From Desulfobacterales bacterium (GTDB lineage: Bacteria; Desulfobacterota; Desulfobacteria; Desulfobacterales; JAAELO01): a stretch of 32,487 bases of DNA. The stretch is from the NCBI GenBank assembly GCA_024226555.1, contig JAAELO010000273.1:1-32487 (forward strand), given 5' to 3'. Numbering within the stretch: position 1 is the first letter of the stretch; each line of letters begins with the position of its first letter. Shown here piece by piece: positions 8,378 to 15,812 of this stretch. Below the pieces are notes generated by a model. It was not told the DNA's origin. It searched no databases and was given only the letters and a program-made list of their open reading frames with translations. The position numbers and the translations under genes were made by a program.

Positions 8378-9784
8378 ATGAAACTAAAACAAATTTTCAT
8401 TATTATTACAATAATTTCTATTTCATTTTCTGTACAAGCCGGGAACTATTTTGATGATTGGACTAAAAACTCCCAAATAATTAAATCGAGTGCAAACAAT
8501 TTTAACACTGGTGGAAGAACATTTGGTAATTTCGGAGCTTTATCCTATCACTGGCAAACAGATACAATAAGGCCAATATCTATAACAAGACCGAGAATAA
8601 AAGCAGGGTGTGGAGGGATTGATATAAATCTTGGTGGTTATAATTTTGTGGACTTTGACTATTTTGTAGAAAAAGCGAACAAAATTATTCAAAATGCCCC
8701 TGCATTTGCTTTTAATATTGCACTTGCCACTTTATCCAATCAGGCTTATCAAAGCATGGGAGACGTATTTGCAGTAATTGACAGGTTAAACAGTTTACAA
8801 CTGGACGAGTGTAAGGCATCAAAAGCAATGGTTACGGTTGGAAAGGATCTGTTCGCAGGTAAGGGGCAAGAGTCTTTTCAATCTGCTGCGGTTAATGAGT
8901 TTGCACAGGAATCAGGTCTAAGCGGACTTTATCACGCAACCGCAAAACTAACAGAAGGAGAAACAATCGAGACTGCTTCAGCAAAAACAGGAGCAAAGTT
9001 AGACGATATGTACAAAGGCTGTAGCCAGGATGTAAAGGATGTATTTTTTAAAAATGGTTCTATGTTTGAAAATCTTGCAGATCTTTACAGTTTAGATAAA
9101 GAAATGGTGAGTTTAATTAGAGGAATAGTAGGAGATATTAGTGTAAACAATGGAACATTTACTCCAAAGCAAAAATGTACAGAAAACTCAAATAAAACTA
9201 TAAGAGATATTGTTGAAGGAAAGACACTGGAAATGGATAAAGATTTCCAGTGTACAAAAGTGGAGGTGAGGGTTGGTGGTATTAATTATAATTCCCTTAA
9301 AGAATATGTATCTAAAAATCTTGAAGCTGTGTTGTATGCTCAAAGAGAAAAAAAAGATCTAACAGATTCTGAAAAAGGATTTTACCTTTCTCTGGAAAAA
9401 AGTATTAAAAAATCATTAGAATTTGATAATCAATACATAAAAAATCAGGCTATCAGCTTAATAGTATCAAATTATGATGCTTATATTGCAACGAGCATAA
9501 CCACAAATCTTCTTAATGATCTTACAGATTCTATGATGAAAACACTGATAAAAGCAGAACATCTTTTAAAAGGGACAAGTAGTAATGCTAATTGTAAAAA
9601 AGAGATAGCTGCTGGTTCCAACTTTGTTATAGACGATAAGAAGAAATTAATACTTTCACTGCTTAAAGATGCCGATTATGAATACAGTAAGATACAGCAA
9701 ATTGTATTAGAAAGATTAAAAATAGCACAACAAATTGAAGAAAGAAAAATAATGACTAAAAAAAGCGATTCAAAATACTATTAG
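8378..9784 (+). CDS. traH: TraH, conjugative pilus assembly protein
   Basis: 468 aa from the ATG at 8378, chosen over the ATG at 8372 because AAGGAA then sits at a workable distance. A signal peptide (KLKQIFIIITIISISFSVQA) is followed by the conserved TraH start GNYFDDWTKNSQIIKSS, GRTFGNFGALSYHWQ and RPRIKAGCGGIDINLGGYNFVD. A C-terminal coiled coil holds the rest. TraH is a periplasmic protein required for F-type pilus extension and normally works with TraF, TraW, TraU and TrbB, none of which is in the window. It is placed directly after traC. Confidence 0.92.
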   Translation: MKLKQIFIIITIISISFSVQAGNYFDDWTKNSQIIKSSANNFNTGGRTFGNFGALSYHWQTDTIRPISITRPRIKAGCGGIDINLGGYNFVDFDYFVEKANKIIQNAPAFAFNIALATLSNQAYQSMGDVFAVIDRLNSLQLDECKASKAMVTVGKDLFAGKGQESFQSAAVNEFAQESGLSGLYHATAKLTEGETIETASAKTGAKLDDMYKGCSQDVKDVFFKNGSMFENLADLYSLDKEMVSLIRGIVGDISVNNGTFTPKQKCTENSNKTIRDIVEGKTLEMDKDFQCTKVEVRVGGINYNSLKEYVSKNLEAVLYAQREKKDLTDSEKGFYLSLEKSIKKSLEFDNQYIKNQAISLIVSNYDAYIATSITTNLLNDLTDSMMKTLIKAEHLLKGTSSNANCKKEIAAGSNFVIDDKKKLILSLLKDADYEYSKIQQIVLERLKIAQQIEERKIMTKKSDSKYY

Positions 9785-9944
9785 TAATAAGGATTATTTC
9801 ATTTAAAGAAAAAACAACCATGCAATCTATAAGAAAATAAAATCTTATGGAATATTAAATTTTTTAATAAATTATACTTTAGATGTTGGGAAAAGATCTA
9901 TATCAAGATTAATATTCGTTTAATTGCTGATATAAGAGGGTTTT

Positions 9945-12900
9945 ATGAATAAAATAATTACAATTATATTTATATTGTTAATACCAGTTTCAGCGTTTGC
10001 AGTAGCACCTGACTTTCTTAAAGTTTATCACACACATGGTGATCTTTATCCACTTACAACAAGCATAAAAAGAATAGCACTAATATGCACTGATCCAGGT
10101 TATATAGTTATTTATGCAATTACTATGGCGGTCTCTATGGCACTTTATGTTTTTAGTGGAAGTTTAAAAGTAGCATTAAAAAAAGAAAGTGCACTTGTCC
10201 AGTATGGTATGGCTTTAATGCTCGGTGGAAGTGGTTATGTTGTTTATGATACTTTAATTGATCAAACAACGGATTTAACAATTTGGGATAAAACAATAAA
10301 TCAACAGATAATGGTTCCTGATGTTCCTGATGGTCTTGTTTATATGCTTTCCGGAACTAATTATATTAAAAGAGCTGTTATCACAATGGTTGAGAAAACA
10401 TCCAATTGGGATGGTTTTGAGAAAATGCCAGGAGGTATTAATTTTAAAATTCTCCAAGAGATGTATTCAATAAAAAACGATATATGGCTTGGTGATGATG
10501 GAGAAAACCAGAAAATAAACATCAGAAACTACATAAGCCAATGTGTACAAAGAGATCAAAATATGGGAATTACTACTCTTGGAGAAATAAAGAGAAATAC
10601 AGATTTTAAACCTATTCTTGAAAAAGCAGCAGTTGGAAGCTGGCCTGCTGAGTTTTGGGATTACACTCCTACATCCTGTAAAGATTTATGGACTTCAATT
10701 AATGAGTATTTAATAAATTTAACTTTTGATAATCTACATGTAGCAGACTTTGAAAAGAAAAAGTGTAATAGTGTTGGTAATATTTTTAATATTGAAGATG
10801 CTAATAGTCCCGACAGAATTGTTTGTCATGAAATGGCAAATAATTCTCTTACTAATTATATTGTTGGAAGTAGTTTTACAACAAATCAGGCTCTCCTTCA
10901 GTTATTAATTGCGAAACAGTTTTATAAAGTTCAAAAAGAAGATACTTTTGAAGATGCTGCTGTTATGCAGGGTGTATCTGAGTATGGAAAAAGCAATATA
11001 GTGTCTGGATTAATCACACAGGAATTTATGCAGCATTTCAAAAATGCATTTTTCTTGAGTATACTTATTATTGTACCTTTTTTAGTACCTCTTTTTACAA
11101 CCCAGCTTGGAAGATCTGTTATAGGTCTGGTAGTTGGGTTGTTTATATTTTTTACGCTTGTGGATATTATGGAAGTTGTAATGCATGAACAGGCTCTTGA
11201 TCATGCTGTTGCTGTTTTAGGAGAGTTAAGGGATGGCATGATGGGTACAAGGGCTTTTTTAACTTTTGAGAGCGATTCTGCGAAAGCTTACGCTGTTTTT
11301 GCAAACTATAAAATGTATGCTTTTGTTGCATCTGGTATTGTAGCCGGTTCAATTTCTAAATTTGCCGGTTCATTTGGAAGAATTGCAATGATAGAAGGTG
11401 GTAAATTTAATGCTGCTGCTGCTGCCGGTAAATCAAGAACGATGGACCCTGGAAGCCGTCAAAGTTTTACAAAATCACTTGAAAATGTTGGTCCAACAGA
11501 GGCAATTACAAACATGCCTGGAGCCTATCAAAGAGCCTCAAATGCGAATTACATGCAGGAAATGGTAAGGCAAAAAGGATCTGAAAAAACTATAAGCAAT
11601 TATGGTATGAACAATACAGTTAAAGGATTATCAGATAATACTTCACATCAAAATGCCAGTAGAATAGAAAATGCTACTGCGAAAAATAATCTTTCCGGAG
11701 GAAATATTCCTGGTTATTCAAAGACTGTTGAAGGGGCAAATGTAGCGAATGAATTAGGAAAATCAGAAGCCCAAAAAATGGCAGCAGATAAGCATTATGA
11801 TGGGAATCAACATAAAATGAAACAACAATCATCACTATTTGACGAAAATAAAAAAGCTGTAGAAACAAAACAGATTGCAAATCAGTCAGATGTTTATGGT
11901 TTAGCTGAAAGATCTGGATTTAAGGGAACTCAAGAAGATTTTAAAAACACTATGAATTCATATAATGTTTCTCAAAAATCAAATGATAATCTTATTAATA
12001 CATATATGGGTGGTAATAAAGAAAAGGCAATGGAAGCAATTCAAGACTTTAAGAATATTGAAGCTTTCAAAGACGAAATTGCTGCAAGTAAAGGAATAAA
12101 CTATGAAGATGTAACAACTGAAGACATAAACAGCTATTATTCTAAAAATTATGGTTATCAAGGTGATGACGTAGAGCAAGATATAGGCAAGTTGTCTCGT
12201 AATCAGGAAAATATTGAAAACATTGATAAAAAAATGAATGGAAATGCTGAAGAGATAAACGAAGTATACAATGATCCTTCAAAGCTTGAAACAGCTAATA
12301 TTCAATCAAGTTCAGAGACATTGGGTCGTCAAAAAGGAAATGAAATTATAGGTAAAAATGTTCTTAACAATATTGATGATGATAGCCAACGAGAAGCATC
12401 AAGCAGAGAAGCTTATCAAAAGCAGATTGAAAGTTTATCCACTGATTTTCAAAACTTACTTCAGACTGGTACTCAGGTTCCACAAGAAAAAATTAATCAA
12501 TTCCTGCAAGATGATGTTGGTCGTCAGGTTCTTAATGAGTTTTCAGCTAAAGGCATGTCAGTACCCGTAACTGACCAAGATATGGCTGATAATATACAGA
12601 GATTAACGGGATCTGAACAGAGTATTAAACCAGGTTCAACACTAAATGCAAAATTTGGATTTGATGAAAAAGGAAATACTACCCTTAGCCTTGTGGATTC
12701 TAAGAAAGGATTGAGCCAGGAAATCAAAGATTTAAGTAAAACTGATAAATCTAATACAAGCGTAGATGGAACATCAAGAAAGATTATGTCTGGTGAAGAA
12801 TACACAGGTGCCCTAAATGCAACAAGAACAAAAAATGAAGATATGACTAAAATGATGGATCAAATCTATAATTCGAAAGATAAATCTTCAGCTGTGAAGA

Positions 12901-13397
12901 ATTTTTCAAGAGATTTAACAAATGATTTAGACCTGTTTTACAAAGAAACGGGAACAGATCAAGGCAAGACATCAATGTCTCTTAGTGCAGGGATTAAGGC
13001 ACTTGTAAAAGGTGGTTTTTCTGCTTTTGGAAGTGAAGTTTCAACATCTATATCAGGAGGAGCAAATGTTGGAGTATCAAGAGATAATATAGAAACCACA
13101 ATATCTAACTTAAATTACGGTATTCTTTCTCGTATTGGAGAAACAGCTCTTAAAGAAACAAATGCTGATAGTAATGGATTTATGACCGAAGCAGAAAAAA
13201 GTGAAATGTTTATACAAAAGAGCTCGTCGATGTACAAAAAATATGTTGATTATGCAGACCATTATGCAAAAAATCATGACAAAGAAAACTTTGGTTCAGA
13301 TATTATAGTTAAGGATGCTGCAAAGCTTTTTAAGAAATTGGGGGGAAGAGATGTTCAAGGAATAAATAAAACTAATGATAATTTAGGTAATTTATAA
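9945..13397 (+). CDS. traG: TraG, pilus assembly and mating-pair stabilisation protein
   Basis: 1150 aa, longer than F TraG (about 940). A signal-like N-terminus is followed by the TraG N-domain (YHTHGDLYPLTTSIKRIALICTD is broken here only by normal spacing; further membrane helices at about 55-95, 375-410 and 450-470). After about residue 480 the protein is a long, polar, Gln/Asn/Ser-rich periplasmic or translocated region with coiled-coil character. In F the N-terminal part acts in pilus assembly and the C-terminal part in mating-pair stabilisation and entry exclusion. A 160-bp gap with no gene separates it from traH. Two CRISPR spacers of this window match relatives of this gene, at 10513-10547 and 12941-12972. 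Confidence 0.9.
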   Translation: MNKIITIIFILLIPVSAFAVAPDFLKVYHTHGDLYPLTTSIKRIALICTDPGYIVIYAITMAVSMALYVFSGSLKVALKKESALVQYGMALMLGGSGYVVYDTLIDQTTDLTIWDKTINQQIMVPDVPDGLVYMLSGTNYIKRAVITMVEKTSNWDGFEKMPGGINFKILQEMYSIKNDIWLGDDGENQKINIRNYISQCVQRDQNMGITTLGEIKRNTDFKPILEKAAVGSWPAEFWDYTPTSCKDLWTSINEYLINLTFDNLHVADFEKKKCNSVGNIFNIEDANSPDRIVCHEMANNSLTNYIVGSSFTTNQALLQLLIAKQFYKVQKEDTFEDAAVMQGVSEYGKSNIVSGLITQEFMQHFKNAFFLSILIIVPFLVPLFTTQLGRSVIGLVVGLFIFFTLVDIMEVVMHEQALDHAVAVLGELRDGMMGTRAFLTFESDSAKAYAVFANYKMYAFVASGIVAGSISKFAGSFGRIAMIEGGKFNAAAAAGKSRTMDPGSRQSFTKSLENVGPTEAITNMPGAYQRASNANYMQEMVRQKGSEKTISNYGMNNTVKGLSDNTSHQNASRIENATAKNNLSGGNIPGYSKTVEGANVANELGKSEAQKMAADKHYDGNQHKMKQQSSLFDENKKAVETKQIANQSDVYGLAERSGFKGTQEDFKNTMNSYNVSQKSNDNLINTYMGGNKEKAMEAIQDFKNIEAFKDEIAASKGINYEDVTTEDINSYYSKNYGYQGDDVEQDIGKLSRNQENIENIDKKMNGNAEEINEVYNDPSKLETANIQSSSETLGRQKGNEIIGKNVLNNIDDDSQREASSREAYQKQIESLSTDFQNLLQTGTQVPQEKINQFLQDDVGRQVLNEFSAKGMSVPVTDQDMADNIQRLTGSEQSIKPGSTLNAKFGFDEKGNTTLSLVDSKKGLSQEIKDLSKTDKSNTSVDGTSRKIMSGEEYTGALNATRTKNEDMTKMMDQIYNSKDKSSAVKNFSRDLTNDLDLFYKETGTDQGKTSMSLSAGIKALVKGGFSAFGSEVSTSISGGANVGVSRDNIETTISNLNYGILSRIGETALKETNADSNGFMTEAEKSEMFIQKSSSMYKKYVDYADHYAKNHDKENFGSDIIVKDAAKLFKKLGGRDVQGINKTNDNLGNL

Positions 13398-13411
13398 ATT
13401 AAATTACCTAA
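13383..13411. terminator. Bidirectional terminator-like hairpin between convergent genes
   Basis: A perfect 12-bp inverted repeat, TTAGGTAATTTA with TAAATTACCTAA and a 5-base loop, overlaps the traG stop codon and the stop of the opposing small gene. It lacks a long T-run on either side, so its strength as an intrinsic terminator is uncertain, but the location at the meeting point of two convergent genes fits. Confidence 0.7.
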
Positions 13412-13611
13412 CTATCATAATTAACATTTGAAGGTACATTTATGTTTGATGGATCTGTTTGTATATCAGAAAAAACAATTGATGTTTCATGATCTTCATC
13501 GATAACTTTGAATTTTCTTTTATATTCAGGATTATCTTTATTTTTATTATTTTGAACAGATATAAAAATAAAACCTAAAAAAATTATACCTAATACTATT
13601 GAATATTCCAT
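13408..13611 (-). CDS. Small membrane-anchored protein, CRISPR-targeted in a relative
   Basis: 67 aa. One N-terminal membrane helix (YSIVLGIIFLGFIFISV) is followed by a basic stretch and a polar tail ending in NVPSNVNYDS. An AAGGAG ribosome site lies about 8 bases before the ATG. I recognise no family. Independent support that it is a real, conserved gene comes from the CRISPR array: spacer 15581-15621 matches positions 13462-13502 at 37 of 41 bases and preserves the residues DEDHETS and VFSDI in this frame. It is convergent with traG and divergent from the lipoprotein gene at 13844. A role in the envelope, for example entry exclusion, would be a guess from position and topology. Confidence 0.75.
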   Translation of the reverse strand: MEYSIVLGIIFLGFIFISVQNNKNKDNPEYKRKFKVIDEDHETSIVFSDIQTDPSNINVPSNVNYDS

Positions 13612-13742
13612 TTTTGTTTTCTCCTTTTTATTTAAGGTTAATATTAATTATTTTAATTGTCAAGTTCACCCAATTTGAAAAACCACTTGAAATTAAAAAA
13701 ATAATTTAATAAACAGTAATAAATAGTTACCAGTTCTGAGTA

Positions 13743-13790
13743 TGACGTTATGTCATTTTTAATCGTTGGCTTAAATGTGACACCATGTCA
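13743..13790. promoter_or_regulatory. Pair of TGAC-N5-GTCA inverted repeats in a divergent promoter region
   Basis: TGACGTTATGTCA at 13743-13755 and TGACACCATGTCA at 13778-13790 share the form TGAC-N5-GTCA and start 35 bp apart. They lie in the 230-bp divergent intergenic region between the small membrane protein gene and the lipoprotein gene, so they look like paired repressor sites. The half-site resembles the TGACCA-N6-TGGTCA sites before the recombinase gene, though the spacing differs. Confidence 0.6.
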
Positions 13791-13843
13791 TATCTGATTT
13801 AGAAAAAAATTATAACATTTCAATTAAAAAAGGATCATTACTA

Positions 13844-14593
13844 ATGAAAAAAATCTTTTACCCTGTAATTCTAATTATTTCTGTTTTGTTTATTTTTGGA
13901 TGCTCTCAAAAAAACTACACAATGTTAAATCTTGAGTATTCTCCTGAAACAGCAAAAGTTTCAAAAGGAAAAATTAAGATAGCTCTCTGCAAACCTGGAT
14001 ATTCTAAAACTACAGTTGCAAATAATAGAATGTCTAATTCATTCTTAGGTGCAATGATGATTAAGCAGATGCCACCTGATTATCGACTTAAAAAGAAATA
14101 TAGCAGTGACTATGTTCAAACTATTCAAAATTCTCTTGTTGCTGATACACAAAAACTATTACAATCTAAGGGATTAAAAATATACAAAACCTTTAATTCA
14201 TATGATGAAATAACATATTCTGAAAAGAAAAAAGTAGATCTTATTCTTGAACAGGTAATTGATATTAATCCTGTGATTAGAAATAATCGTACTAATATTC
14301 CAATTATTGGACCTAAGGACAAAGGAACTATTCAGCTAACAGGTAAAATTAAAATAATCCTGTCTGAGCCTGTTTCCAAAGAAAGAATCATGATTAAAAC
14401 AATTGATATTTCATCAATTGGGCTACAGAGTTCTGTAAGTTATGATTCAGCAGATGATGCAGAAAATAAACTGGTTGAATTGTTAAATAATATGTATCCG
14501 GCTCTTATGAAAAAATATGAAATTGTTCTTGATGTGGAAGAAATTAATATAGCTAAAAAAGATATTATGCGTTTAAAAGCAAAAAATTCTTAA
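13844..14593 (+). CDS. Lipoprotein, HpaA-like
   Basis: 249 aa. The lipobox is IFGC, with Cys20 as the predicted lipidation site. The mature protein starts with a MLNLEYSPETAKVSKGKIKIALCKPGYS-type layout (here cited only in part) and continues with a helical region and VDLILEQVIDINP, TIQLTGKIKIILSEPVS and a C-terminal helix. The order of an L.Y.P...KV....I.L..P strand, a long helix and an I.L.EP strand resembles the Helicobacter HpaA family (neuraminyllactose-binding hemagglutinin homologues), which are outer-membrane lipoproteins. I rate this as a fold-level resemblance only. AAAGGA precedes the start. Paired TGAC-N5-GTCA sites lie upstream. Confidence 0.6.
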   Translation: MKKIFYPVILIISVLFIFGCSQKNYTMLNLEYSPETAKVSKGKIKIALCKPGYSKTTVANNRMSNSFLGAMMIKQMPPDYRLKKKYSSDYVQTIQNSLVADTQKLLQSKGLKIYKTFNSYDEITYSEKKKVDLILEQVIDINPVIRNNRTNIPIIGPKDKGTIQLTGKIKIILSEPVSKERIMIKTIDISSIGLQSSVSYDSADDAENKLVELLNNMYPALMKKYEIVLDVEEINIAKKDIMRLKAKNS

Positions 14594-14601
14594 TTAAAGA
14601 G

Positions 14602-14635
14602 TGCAAAGCTCAAATAACAATATTTGAGCTTTGCA
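14602..14635 (+). terminator. Long stem-loop after lipoprotein gene
   Basis: TGCAAAGCTCAAATA and TATTTGAGCTTTGCA form a perfect 15-bp stem with a 4-base loop, 9 bases after the stop. No T-run follows, so it may act as an RNA-stabilising 3' end or a processing site rather than a classic terminator. Confidence 0.65.
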
Positions 14636-14677
14636 ATAATAGGTTGACTTATAGGCTAACGAAAGGAGACTTTTTAA

Positions 14678-15433
14678 ATGAAAAAAATATTAATTTTAAT
14701 AATATTATCATTAAATTTTTTTGGATGCTTAGCCTATAATTCAATAGATTATGAACTGGATAAAACTCAATCAAAAGAAATTCTTAAAAGTTTGATTGAT
14801 GAAGATTACATTGAAGAAAAAGGAATTAATATAAACATAAAAAACTTCAAATGCCCTCAACTCATAGATGGAAATAACATAGAAAAAACGACTCCAAACG
14901 TAATGATGTTGTCTGGTTTTATCGGTTTTCCTTATGTAGGAACCTATCATAAGGGTTACGCTGATCTTTATTATAATAGAAAAAAATCGAATAACCGAAT
15001 AGCTAAGATAAAATGCGATTGTAAAACATTTAAATTAGCAAGCTATCCTCTTTTTGGAGGTTTCTTATGGTCATTCATGACTCCTGGAGACTATGACTAT
15101 GATAATGATGATGCAATTGATATGTTCTTAGATATCTATCCAAGTTTACCGCTTAAAAATAGATATGAGTTTTATGAGGACAAAGAAGACTTTTTTAAAA
15201 TGGAAATAATACCTAATGTGTACGAAAAACCAGATATAGTAATTAGTTTTTTAGTTAAAAACGATAAAAAACATCAAATATATATGCTCAAAAAACATTT
15301 CAAAAAAATCAAATCAGATATTTCAAATGACTTATATAAAAAGACATTATTAGTTGATAGTATATTATTCTCATACATTACCGGAAATACTAATGCTAAC
15401 ATTGCTGCACCAGATACAGAATCAGCTTTATGA
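14678..15433 (+). CDS. Lipoprotein of unknown function
   Basis: 251 aa. The signal ends at FFGC (Cys17). A strong AAAGGAG site precedes the ATG. The mature part has a KIKCDCKTF segment, a hydrophobic SYPLFGGFLWSFMTPGDYDYDNDD stretch (about residues 125-148) and a C-terminal helical region. I do not recognise a family. Its 3' end runs up to the degenerate end of the CRISPR array, so the C-terminus may have been altered by array insertion or loss. A 21-base stretch in that junction resembles this gene's own lipobox region (see findings). Confidence 0.65.
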   Translation: MKKILILIILSLNFFGCLAYNSIDYELDKTQSKEILKSLIDEDYIEEKGININIKNFKCPQLIDGNNIEKTTPNVMMLSGFIGFPYVGTYHKGYADLYYNRKKSNNRIAKIKCDCKTFKLASYPLFGGFLWSFMTPGDYDYDNDDAIDMFLDIYPSLPLKNRYEFYEDKEDFFKMEIIPNVYEKPDIVISFLVKNDKKHQIYMLKKHFKKIKSDISNDLYKKTLLVDSILFSYITGNTNANIAAPDTESAL

Positions 15434-15731
15434 GTTGTTTAGCTTATAATTCATTACAACAAATAAACATCAGAAACTATATAAACCAATGTGTTGTTTC
15501 AATCCTTCTTAAAGTTCTGCCTTGATCAGTTCCTGTTTCTTTAGTTTCAATCCTTCTTACAATGGAATAACCACTACAACTTGATGAAGATCATGAAACA
15601 TCTAAGGTTTTTTCTGATATAGTTTCAATCCTTCTTATAATGGAATATCCACTACAACTTCATGTGAAAAAAAAAATCAACACCTGAAAGCCCTGTTTCA
15701 ATCCTTCTTATAATGGAATATCCATTAAAAA
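15434..15731 (-). CRISPR. Short, partly eroded CRISPR array of the type V locus
   Basis: Read on the minus strand, the 37-bp repeat starts GTTGTAGTGG, contains the near-palindrome TAATGGATATTCCATTA (a G in place of the second A in inner copies, giving a G:U pair) and ends AAGGATTGAAAC, a classic CRISPR 3' end. Copies by plus coordinates: 15695-15731 (5' end of the repeat diverged), 15622-15658, 15544-15580 (three differences), 15496-15511 (only the last 16 bases left), and a remnant at 15434-15460 keeping GTTGTA. Spacers: 15659-15694 (36), 15581-15621 (41), 15512-15543 (32), 15461-15495 (35). Decay at the low-coordinate end is typical of the leader-distal end, so transcription should run from the cas gene side. 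All four spacers match genes in this window imperfectly. Confidence 0.93.
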
Positions 15732-15812
15732 GCAAGTTGCAACTAAACATCTAAAAATATTGAGAAAGAACTGAAAAACCAAACCGCTGAATTTGCATCA
15801 ATTTTAAATATT

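Noticed and set aside
15432-15528. Short plus-strand ORF across the array that resembles a TraG fragment (QINIRNYINQCV)
   Set aside because: The similarity is explained by the spacer at 15461-15495; the frame runs through repeats and stops soon after.
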